Shown: piece after piece, positions 6,968-13,759 of the stretch
Numbering within the stretch: position 1 is the stretch's first letter
Layout of the letters: the number at the start of each line of letters is the position of its first letter
DNA from: Gammaproteobacteria bacterium
Lineage (GTDB): Bacteria > Pseudomonadota > Gammaproteobacteria > GRL18
Direction: 5' to 3'
Length of the DNA stretch: 17,095 bases
Assembly (NCBI GenBank): GCA_027076245.1
Contig: JALTKC010000298.1
Span: forward strand, 1 to 17,095
Notes under the pieces: model-generated
The model's database searches: none
What the model saw: the letters and a program-made list of their open reading frames with translations, nothing else
What the model was told of the DNA's origin: nothing
Position numbers and translations under genes: made by a program

Positions 6968-7341
6968 ATAAAGACGGATCTTTGCAAGATATTGGTCTTG
7001 AAGTTCTATTGGATATGAATGGAACAGAATATACTGAAGAGAACGGTTATTGGTACAAAATTGAAGCATGGAAAGTTGAGCGAACCAGGGAGCGGCCACA
7101 TGGAATCCGTTACAATTTAACCTTCCATGACAATCATAATAAACGAATTATCAGCTTTGATAATGCGCATTTACCTCCTAATCGTAAAAAAGGCTATAAA
7201 GGCAGAATTATTCAATATGATCATACGCACGAAAATCCAACGGATAAAGGTACCGCATATGTATTTAAAGATGCAGCACAATTATTAAGTGATTTTTTTA
7301 ATAGAGTAAACGAAATAATGTCTGAGATACAAAACAGGTGA
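6961..7341 (+). CDS. TumE-like (DUF6516 family) toxin of a type II toxin–antitoxin pair
   Basis: The 126-residue protein resembles the TumE/DUF6516 toxin family. A central strand region (YWYKIEAWKVERTRERPHGIRY, from about residue 30) leads to a segment with a conserved-looking FDN (66–68), then a basic stretch with His residues (YDHTH, 86–90). A final part TAYVFKDAAQLLSDFFNRV (about 98–116) fits the family pattern of an aromatic PYxF followed by a helix with a DF pair. The molecular activity of the family is not evident from sequence. The next gene starts 3 bases after its stop and encodes a winged-helix protein of the expected partner family. The ATG at 6961 lacks a ribosome binding site but lies next to the predicted transcription start (leaderless); TTG at 6982 is an alternative. 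The gene is AT-rich relative to tssC and is not a T6SS component, so it was probably inserted. Confidence 0.65.
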   Translation: MINKDGSLQDIGLEVLLDMNGTEYTEENGYWYKIEAWKVERTRERPHGIRYNLTFHDNHNKRIISFDNAHLPPNRKKGYKGRIIQYDHTHENPTDKGTAYVFKDAAQLLSDFFNRVNEIMSEIQNR

Positions 7342-7344
7342 ATT

Positions 7345-7698
7345 ATGGCTATTTTAAAAATTGGTGTTATGCCCAGAGAAAAATTCCAACAAAGAATACT
7401 GGATATTGCCAGGGGAAAATATAAGCCAAAAAAAAATGAACCAAAAATATGGTTCCATTCAATGAAATCTATTGGTGAATTACTCAATGATAATAATATT
7501 CGCCTGTTAAAAATTATCGAAGAAGAAAAACCGGATAGTTTAAAAGTATTATCCGAATTATCAGGTCGTCAGGTCAGCAATTTAAGCAGGACTTTGCACA
7601 AAATGGCAACCTATGGAATTGTAGAATTAGAAAAAAACAGGCGATCAGTAAAACCTGTTGCTAAAGCAACGGAATTTAACATTATGTGTTCTGCCTGA
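7345..7698 (+). CDS. TumA-like winged-helix antitoxin/regulator (HVO_A0114 family)
   Basis: The 117-residue basic protein has an N-terminal segment ending in the IWFHSMKSIGELL motif (about 35–47). A winged helix-turn-helix follows: helix NNIRLLKIIEE (about 51–60), SLKVLSELSG (65–74) and a recognition helix QVSNLSRTLHKMATYGIVEL (76–95), then a basic wing NRRSVKPVA. This matches the HVO_A0114 group of DNA-binding proteins, which pair with TumE-type toxins as antitoxin and autorepressor. ATG at 7345 has an AGG site 6 bases upstream inside the end of the toxin gene, so the two are translationally close and surely co-transcribed. The likely targets are the two ATCAT-type dyads ahead of the toxin gene (inference). 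It is followed by a 108-base gap before tssE. Confidence 0.7.
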   Translation: MAILKIGVMPREKFQQRILDIARGKYKPKKNEPKIWFHSMKSIGELLNDNNIRLLKIIEEEKPDSLKVLSELSGRQVSNLSRTLHKMATYGIVELEKNRRSVKPVAKATEFNIMCSA

Positions 7699-7750
7699 TA
7701 TTCAATATATTTAAGGGATAACCCTAATGCTTATTTTTTGCTCTGTGCAA

Positions 7751-7756
7751 TATAAT
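7751..7756 (+). promoter_or_regulatory. Possible -10 element ahead of tssE
   Basis: A perfect TATAAT hexamer lies 50 bases before the tssE ATG in the 108-base gap after the antitoxin-like gene. No convincing -35 box is found 16–18 bases upstream (TGCTTA at 17). It could give tssE and the rest of the operon their own promoter now that the pair interrupts the operon, but support is weak. No GG-N10-GC sigma-54 pattern is seen. Confidence 0.25.
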
Positions 7757-7806
7757 GCTCACTAACGGAATGACTCAACACGCAAATGATCGCATAGTGG
7801 TAAAAA

Positions 7807-8217
7807 ATGATAGCAGAAAAATCCCTTTTAGGGCGTATTAACAGCGACACAAATACCCGCTCGCTTAAATTTAATTACGCCAGTTTACATTACTCAATTC
7901 TCAATAGTCTCCAGAATATGCTCAATGTCCGTAAGGGCAGCTTAATTTCCTCGGACGATTATGGTATGCCGGATTTCTCCCGGTTTATTTCACAGTTTCC
8001 TGATGCCATTCATACTTTAAAAATGTCGATACGTGATTATCTGCATCAGTATGAACCTCGTATACAAAGTGTGCAGATCAGTCATGATCCCGATCCGGAT
8101 AAACCGCTTGAGCTTAAATTTAATGTTACTACCCGGTTGTTTATCAATGAAGAAATGCAGAACATGAGTTTTGAGACGGTGTTGACCAGTACGGGGCAGG
8201 CGATTATTCGGGGTTAA
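7807..8217 (+). CDS. tssE: Type VI secretion system baseplate subunit TssE (gp25-like)
   Basis: Small baseplate-wedge protein related to phage T4 gp25, thought to start sheath polymerisation together with TssF, TssG and TssK. The 136 residues carry the family layout: an N-terminal LLGRI segment, a helix with SILNSLQNMLNVRKGS, the signature DDYGMPDFSRF (the G-x-PD motif, residues about 54–64), a helix-rich middle (IRDYLHQYEPRIQSV) and C-terminal beta strands (LELKFNVTTRLF). The start is fixed by an in-frame TAA at 7801–7803; no strong ribosome binding site is visible (GTGG near 7797 at best). It precedes tssF with a 75-base gap and is unusual only in being separated from tssC by a toxin–antitoxin-like pair. 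Confidence 0.9.
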   Translation: MIAEKSLLGRINSDTNTRSLKFNYASLHYSILNSLQNMLNVRKGSLISSDDYGMPDFSRFISQFPDAIHTLKMSIRDYLHQYEPRIQSVQISHDPDPDKPLELKFNVTTRLFINEEMQNMSFETVLTSTGQAIIRG

Positions 8218-8221
8218 AGGC

Positions 8222-8245
8222 AGGTTTTAGGTAATAGGTTTTAGG
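8222..8245 (+). repeat. Tandem AGGTTTTAGG repeat in the tssE–tssF gap
   Basis: AGGTTTTAGG occurs at 8222–8231 and 8236–8245, a 14-base period. Together with neighbouring GGGG and GG runs (about 8190–8262) this makes the plus strand, and hence the mRNA ahead of tssF, unusually G-rich, with potential for a two-layer G-quadruplex. A regulatory role is speculative. Confidence 0.4.
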
Positions 8246-8292
8246 GTGGCTCAGGAAGAGTTGTCTGGTTTTTATTAACAGGTTTGGCAGGG

Positions 8293-10074
8293 ATGGCTTT
8301 AAATAAATATTTTCAGGATGAATTGACGGCTTTACGGCAACTGGGGGCGGAGTTTGCGGAGGCGAATCCTCGGCTGGCGCCGTTTCTTGCTGCTGAGGCG
8401 CAGGATCCGGATGTTGAGCGGTTGCTTGAAGGGTTTGCGTTTTTAACCGGGCGTTTACGGGAAAAACTGGAAGATGAACTGCCGGAACTGACCCATTCGG
8501 TCATGAATCTGCTCTGGCCCAATTTTTTAAAGCCGCTGCCTTCCCTGAGTATTGTTGAATTAAATCCGCTGCCCGGGTTTAACGAAAAAAAACGTATTAA
8601 GAGCGGTACCAGTGTTCTTTCTGTACCGGTGGACGGTACTCAATGTCGGTTTCAGACCTGTTTTGATGTGGATGTCTATCCGCTTAACATTGAAGACGTT
8701 ACCCATAAGCGTCAAACTAACGGCTTAAAATTGTCCATAAAACTTGGCTTACTGGATGATAAAGCGAATCTGGATGAATTGAATCTGGATACTTTACGTT
8801 TTCATCTGTTTGGAGACATACGGACTTCCTACACCCTTTACCAGTATTTCTGTTGTTATCTTGAGTCAGTCTCTGTCAGTATTATTGATTCAGAAGGCAA
8901 TCGGGTTCAGATTCAAACACTGGATAAACGCTCTGTTGTGGCATCAGGTTTTGATGAAAAACAAAACCTGCTGCCATATAAAGCAACTGTTTTTCATGGT
9001 TATCGTATTCTTCAGGAATATTTTGCTCTTCCCGAAAAATTTCTTTTTATTGATTTGAACGGACTGGATTCACTTGCTGATAAAGTCTCTCAAATTAATC
9101 CCGATGCTGTACAGAGTATTCTTATCGAATGCCAGTTTGACCGGTTACTGGACAGTTCTATTACTATAAACAAAGATAATGTCCGACTATTCTGTACCCC
9201 GGTTGTTAACCTGTTTGAACATCAGTCAGCGCCCGTTAAACTTGATCACAAACAGGTAGAATATCGCTTACTTCCCGCGGCTATCAATCCCGGACATTAT
9301 GAAATCTATCAGGTTAATAAAGTCGAAGGCTGGGGTTATAGTGACTTTAAACGTAAACAATATCCATTATTCGAATCATTTGAGCATTCTCTGCACGATG
9401 AACAGGACAGTCTTTATTATCGTGTCAGAGTTAAGGAGAGTCCTGACGCCCAGGCACTGGACAGTTATATTTCATTTGTTAATAACAATGAATTGCAGGT
9501 TAATCCACAGGAAGAAGTCATTGAAGCCGGTTTGATCTGCACTAACAGAAAACTTCCCGTTAAGCTGGCAATAGGAGATATTAATATACCGGGTGAATCC
9601 ATGCCGGAATTTGTGGAAGTCCATAACATCTCTCAGGTCACACCAGAATTTACCCCACCCATGGATAAAGGCTTTCACTGGCAGTTAATTTCAAATATGT
9701 CCCTCAATTACCAGTCCTTAATAAATAAGGAAGCCCTGGGTGTTATTTTTTCGACCTACGATTACCGCAGTTATTATGATCGTCAGCAGGCCAGAGCCAG
9801 CCGGCATCGTCTTGAGGGCATAGATTCTATACATACAGAACGAGTCGATCGGGTATATAAAGGACAGCCGGTTAGAGGCCTGCGTTCAATAATCCGGGTA
9901 CAGGAATCAAAATTCACCAATGAAGGGGAGCTGTATTTATTTTTTAGTGTTCTGAATGAATTTTTTGCATTGTATGTTTCACTGAATTCATTTCATGAAC
10001 TGGTTGTTAAAGGTATTGAACACGGAGAAACGTATCGATGGCCAGCGCGAATCGGACAACAGCCCGTGATTTAG
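8293..10074 (+). CDS. tssF: Type VI secretion system baseplate subunit TssF (VasA/ImpG)
   Basis: Baseplate-wedge core protein, two copies of which associate with TssG and recruit TssE and TssK. The protein begins MALNKYFQDELTALRQLGAEFAEANPRLAPFLA, the family's characteristic opening, followed by DPDVERLLEGFAFLTGRLREKLEDELPELTHSV and LWPNFLKPLPSLSIVEL. Length is 593 residues from this start, normal for TssF. ATG at 8293 is preferred to the in-frame TTG at 8284 because the consensus begins there and AGG (8280–8282) is at a workable distance. The C-terminus contains the expected FFALYVSLNSFHELVV. It overlaps tssG by 37 bases, implying coupled translation. The first 60 or so codons favour GCG, GAG, CGG and GGG, unlike the rest of the gene. 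Confidence 0.95.
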   Translation: MALNKYFQDELTALRQLGAEFAEANPRLAPFLAAEAQDPDVERLLEGFAFLTGRLREKLEDELPELTHSVMNLLWPNFLKPLPSLSIVELNPLPGFNEKKRIKSGTSVLSVPVDGTQCRFQTCFDVDVYPLNIEDVTHKRQTNGLKLSIKLGLLDDKANLDELNLDTLRFHLFGDIRTSYTLYQYFCCYLESVSVSIIDSEGNRVQIQTLDKRSVVASGFDEKQNLLPYKATVFHGYRILQEYFALPEKFLFIDLNGLDSLADKVSQINPDAVQSILIECQFDRLLDSSITINKDNVRLFCTPVVNLFEHQSAPVKLDHKQVEYRLLPAAINPGHYEIYQVNKVEGWGYSDFKRKQYPLFESFEHSLHDEQDSLYYRVRVKESPDAQALDSYISFVNNNELQVNPQEEVIEAGLICTNRKLPVKLAIGDINIPGESMPEFVEVHNISQVTPEFTPPMDKGFHWQLISNMSLNYQSLINKEALGVIFSTYDYRSYYDRQQARASRHRLEGIDSIHTERVDRVYKGQPVRGLRSIIRVQESKFTNEGELYLFFSVLNEFFALYVSLNSFHELVVKGIEHGETYRWPARIGQQPVI

Positions 10075-11060
10075 TCAGCGACCTGATAAACAACAGCCGC
10101 CACTATTCTTTTTTTCAGGCAGTCAAACTGCTCTCTGATCTGCAACAGCAGTTACAGACGGAACAGGGCAGGCAGGAAGTTAAAAAAGTACTTATTCGTT
10201 TTGGTACTAATCCGGCACTTAATTACAATGCCTGTGATATTGATTCAATAGATATAGTAGAAGATAAACAGCAGTTAAAGGCTGAAGTCAGTGTTAATTT
10301 TATGGGACTGTATGGTGCCGCAAGCCCAATACCGGTTTTTTATACTGAGGCTATTTTGCAGGCTGATGAAGGCGAGGACAATACCCGGGCCTTTATGGAT
10401 CTGTTTAACCACCGTCTGATCAGTCTGGTTTACCGGTGCTGGGAAAAGTATCGTTATTATCAGCAATATAAAAGCGGTAATCGAGATAATTTCTCAAACT
10501 GGATGTTTGCCCTGTCAGGGCTCTATCAAAAAAATAATGTAGCTGAAATCCGTTCTGATCGGGATATTCAATGGGAAAGGTTACTGCCTTTTAGTGCAGT
10601 TCTGGGTATGCGCTGTCATTCAGATACGGTTATGGAATCTGTACTTCGTTACTATTTTAAATGGGATGCTATCCATATAAAAACCAATATAAAGCGCTAT
10701 ATAGAGCTTGAAGCCGATCAACGTAATCAACTGGGAATGCAATGCGCTACGCTGGGTGATGATTTTATGCTGGGTAAACAGGTAGAAGACAGAGCCGGTA
10801 AATTCAGAATAGTAATAAGTCGACTGTCCTATGCATTTTTTTGCCAGTTTTTACCTGATGGCGAGTTAAATCGTCCCTTAAAGAAACTGGTTAATTTTAT
10901 TTTACGGGATCAGCTTGAATACGATATTGAACTCAAATTATTAAAACCCGAGATCCCCAGACTGGTTCTCGGGCAAAACAGTAATGAAAAACTCGGCTAT
11001 ACCAGCTGGATAGGACATAATCGTCAGGAACAGCAGTCTCTGATAATTGCCGGTAGTTAG
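10038..11060 (+). CDS. tssG: Type VI secretion system baseplate subunit TssG (VasB/ImpH)
   Basis: Wedge protein that holds the TssF dimer and contacts TssK. At 340 residues it is of typical size and has the family's opening region with YSFFQAVKLLSDL (about 23–35), then VLIRFGTNPALNY, EVSVNFMGLYGAASPIPVFYTEAIL (about 84–108; the LxG-xxSPLPxxY signature in a variant form), FMDLFNHRLISLVYRCWEKYRY, and near the C-terminus LGYTSWIG, corresponding to the conserved LG-x-x-xWLG motif. The ATG at 10038 lies inside the end of tssF and is preceded by GGAG (10024–10027) about 10 bases upstream, so translation is probably coupled. The tssH gene follows after 35 bases. Confidence 0.94.
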   Translation: MASANRTTARDLVSDLINNSRHYSFFQAVKLLSDLQQQLQTEQGRQEVKKVLIRFGTNPALNYNACDIDSIDIVEDKQQLKAEVSVNFMGLYGAASPIPVFYTEAILQADEGEDNTRAFMDLFNHRLISLVYRCWEKYRYYQQYKSGNRDNFSNWMFALSGLYQKNNVAEIRSDRDIQWERLLPFSAVLGMRCHSDTVMESVLRYYFKWDAIHIKTNIKRYIELEADQRNQLGMQCATLGDDFMLGKQVEDRAGKFRIVISRLSYAFFCQFLPDGELNRPLKKLVNFILRDQLEYDIELKLLKPEIPRLVLGQNSNEKLGYTSWIGHNRQEQQSLIIAGS

Positions 11061-11095
11061 ATTAAAAAACAGGAATTTTAGAAAAGGACTTTTAA

Positions 11096-13735
11096 ATGAA
11101 TATAGACCTGGACGCATTAATTAACCATCTTGGACAGGAAGCCAGAACAGTACTGGAAGGTTCCAGCAGTAAGTGTATATCACGTGGCGGCTATGAAATT
11201 ACCATTGAAGATGTACTGCTGGAGATGCTGGAGCAGCCTGAAAACAGTTTTAGCAAAATTTTAAAGCAGTTTGACGTTCAACAGGAAAAATTAGTTAAAG
11301 CCCTGCAGGCCGCTCAGGATCTGCGATCCGGTAATACGGCACACCCGGTATTTTCCCCCTTACTCATCGACTTGCTGCAGGAAACGTGGCTATTATGCTC
11401 ATTAAAGCTGAAAATTGATCATATTACTAACGGTAGTCTCATTCTCAGCCTTATTTCAAATCCCAATCGCTTTGGACGGATGCCGTATTTCGATTTACTG
11501 GAAGCGGTATCTTCAGAAAAACTTTTCAGCCTTCTGCAGGGGGCTATAGAGGAACAACACAATCATTTTCATAACAACCAGTTTAGTACTGCAGGCTCGG
11601 CTGACGGCAGTGCTCTGGATAAATACACCATTGATTTTACTGAGCAGGCAAGAAAGGGTGAAATTGATCCGGTTTTTTGCCGCGACAATGAGATAAGACA
11701 GATTATAGATGTACTGGCCAGAAGGCGTAAAAATAATCCCATTGCTGTGGGAGAACCGGGTGTAGGTAAAACGGCTGTGGTTGAAGGGCTGGCATTAAAA
11801 ATTGCTGAGGGTGATGTGCCGGATATTTTAAAATCGGTTCGGCTTTTGGGGCTGGATATGGGCCTCCTTCAGGCCGGTGCCAGTGTTAAGGGAGAATTTG
11901 AAAAACGTCTTAAAGCAGTCATTGATGAAGTTAAATCCTCAGAGCAGGCCATTATCCTGTTTATAGATGAGGCGCATACTCTGGTTGGAGCGGGCGCTCA
12001 GGCCGGTGGCAGTGATGCCGCTAATCTGTTAAAGCCGGCTCTGGCCCGAGGGGAACTGCGGACAATAGCGGCCACCACCTGGAGTGAATATAAAAAATAT
12101 TTTGAAAAGGATCCGGCGCTGGCACGACGTTTCCAGCTGGTCAAACTGGTTGAGCCCAGTGCGGCTCAGGCGATGGTTATTCTGCGTGGTCTGAAACACA
12201 GTTATGAACACAATCATGGTGTCTATATTCGGGATTCTGCCATAGAAGCGGCGGCCGTGCTTTCAGAACGTTATATCTCTGGACGGCAATTACCGGATAA
12301 AGCCATTGATGTTCTGGATACCGCCTGTGCCCGCGTTAAAATCAGCCTGTCTTCTCAGCCCTGGATTATGAATGATTTGCAGTCAAAAACTGCCTCTGTA
12401 GAGCGTCAGATACAGGCCGTTTTACGAGACAGTGAAATGGGGCTGATTACGGATAAAGATTGTTTGTCTCAATTAAACTCACAGCTTGTAGACTATAAAA
12501 ATCAGTTTGAACAGCTCAGGAAACAGTGGCAAACAGAATCTGAACTGGCTTCACAAATTATACAGCTTCGTCAGAAACTGGAACAATCAAAGGATAATGC
12601 CGAAAATGATCCTGAGTCAGAACAGTTGGCTAAACAGCTATGTGAGCAGTTGGATGATTTAACAGAGCAGCTAAATAAACTGATAACAGAATGTGAAATC
12701 ACTGATAAGGCACTGGTATCCTATGAGGTGGATGCGGATTTAATTAGAGAAGTGATTTTTGACTGGACAGGGATTCCCCTTGATAAAATGCAGCTGGATA
12801 GTAAACAAGATTCAGTACTGGATTTTAAAGCAGATATGTTACGCCGAATCAAAGGACAGGATCATGCTATAGACATTTTAAATAATGCTGTTAAGACTTC
12901 CAGAGTTGGCCTGTCAAACCCTGATGCTCCTAATGGTATATTTTTGCTGGTTGGCCCAAGCGGGGTCGGCAAAACAGAAACCGGTATTGCTCTGGCCGAT
13001 CTGCTTTATGGTGGTGAGCGGTTTATGACTACTATTAATATGTCAGAGTTTCAGGAAAAGTATAATCTGTCACGTTTAATTGGTTCACCACCTGGTTATG
13101 TCGGTTATGGTGAAGGCGGAGTTTTGACTGAAGCAATTCGCCGTCAGCCATATTCAGTTGTTCTGCTGGATGAAGTTGAAAAAGCCCATCCTGAGGTACT
13201 CAATATTTTTTATCAGGTATTTGATAAAGGGGTACTAAACGATGGAGAAGGGCGGGAAATTGATTTTAAAAATACCATAATACTGCTTACCTCAAATCTT
13301 GCTTCACATACCATTACCTCTTTGTGTGATGACGGTCAGCGTCCTGATCATGAGACACTTATAGAAGCCATACGTCCAGAGTTAAGCCGTTATTTTAAAC
13401 CCGCATTACTGGCGCGTATGACTATTGTGCCCTATTATCCGGTGCATGGTGAAGTTATGCAGGAACTGACCCGACTTAAACTTGATCGAGTTGCACATCG
13501 TCTGAATATGGAACATAAAATTGCACTTGATTATGATCAGGCTGTACTTGAACAAATATCCTGTCGCTGTCAGGAAGTAGAATCCGGTGCAAGAAATATT
13601 GATCATATTATTAATCATAATATAATCCCGCAACTCTCTACTAAACTGTTGCATAACCTGACTAAGGACAGTCAGTTTGAGACTTTAAATATCAGGGTAG
13701 GTGAGCAGGGCATGTTTGAATATCAGTTAGCCTGA
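11096..13735 (+). CDS. tssH: Type VI secretion system AAA+ ATPase TssH (ClpV)
   Basis: Class I Clp/Hsp100 ATPase that recognises the N-terminal helix of TssC in the contracted sheath and unfolds it, recycling sheath subunits for another firing. The 879 residues comprise a Clp N-domain (about 1–160) and AAA+ domain 1 with Walker A GEPGVGKT (219–226), Walker B LFIDEAH (D291, E292) and arginine finger region DPALARRFQ. A middle coiled-coil insertion follows (about 405–530, rich in Gln/Leu/Glu). AAA+ domain 2 has Walker A GPSGVGKT (620–627), Walker B LLDEVEKAH (D692, E693), and the ClpV-typical FYQVFDKGVLNDGEGREIDF, then LLTSNLAS. All catalytic residues are intact. It has an excellent AAAGGA ribosome binding site (11083–11088) 7 bases before the ATG. 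The gene fits a contractile, recycling T6SS rather than a ClpV-less variant. Confidence 0.96.
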   Translation: MNIDLDALINHLGQEARTVLEGSSSKCISRGGYEITIEDVLLEMLEQPENSFSKILKQFDVQQEKLVKALQAAQDLRSGNTAHPVFSPLLIDLLQETWLLCSLKLKIDHITNGSLILSLISNPNRFGRMPYFDLLEAVSSEKLFSLLQGAIEEQHNHFHNNQFSTAGSADGSALDKYTIDFTEQARKGEIDPVFCRDNEIRQIIDVLARRRKNNPIAVGEPGVGKTAVVEGLALKIAEGDVPDILKSVRLLGLDMGLLQAGASVKGEFEKRLKAVIDEVKSSEQAIILFIDEAHTLVGAGAQAGGSDAANLLKPALARGELRTIAATTWSEYKKYFEKDPALARRFQLVKLVEPSAAQAMVILRGLKHSYEHNHGVYIRDSAIEAAAVLSERYISGRQLPDKAIDVLDTACARVKISLSSQPWIMNDLQSKTASVERQIQAVLRDSEMGLITDKDCLSQLNSQLVDYKNQFEQLRKQWQTESELASQIIQLRQKLEQSKDNAENDPESEQLAKQLCEQLDDLTEQLNKLITECEITDKALVSYEVDADLIREVIFDWTGIPLDKMQLDSKQDSVLDFKADMLRRIKGQDHAIDILNNAVKTSRVGLSNPDAPNGIFLLVGPSGVGKTETGIALADLLYGGERFMTTINMSEFQEKYNLSRLIGSPPGYVGYGEGGVLTEAIRRQPYSVVLLDEVEKAHPEVLNIFYQVFDKGVLNDGEGREIDFKNTIILLTSNLASHTITSLCDDGQRPDHETLIEAIRPELSRYFKPALLARMTIVPYYPVHGEVMQELTRLKLDRVAHRLNMEHKIALDYDQAVLEQISCRCQEVESGARNIDHIINHNIIPQLSTKLLHNLTKDSQFETLNIRVGEQGMFEYQLA

Positions 13736-13759
13736 AACAAAAGACAGGGATAGTCATTA

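Noticed and set aside
7711..7760. Small inverted repeats (AGGG/CCCT, TTGC/GCAA) before tssE as an operator or terminator
   Set aside because: Four-base arms are expected by chance in this stretch and have no supporting context.
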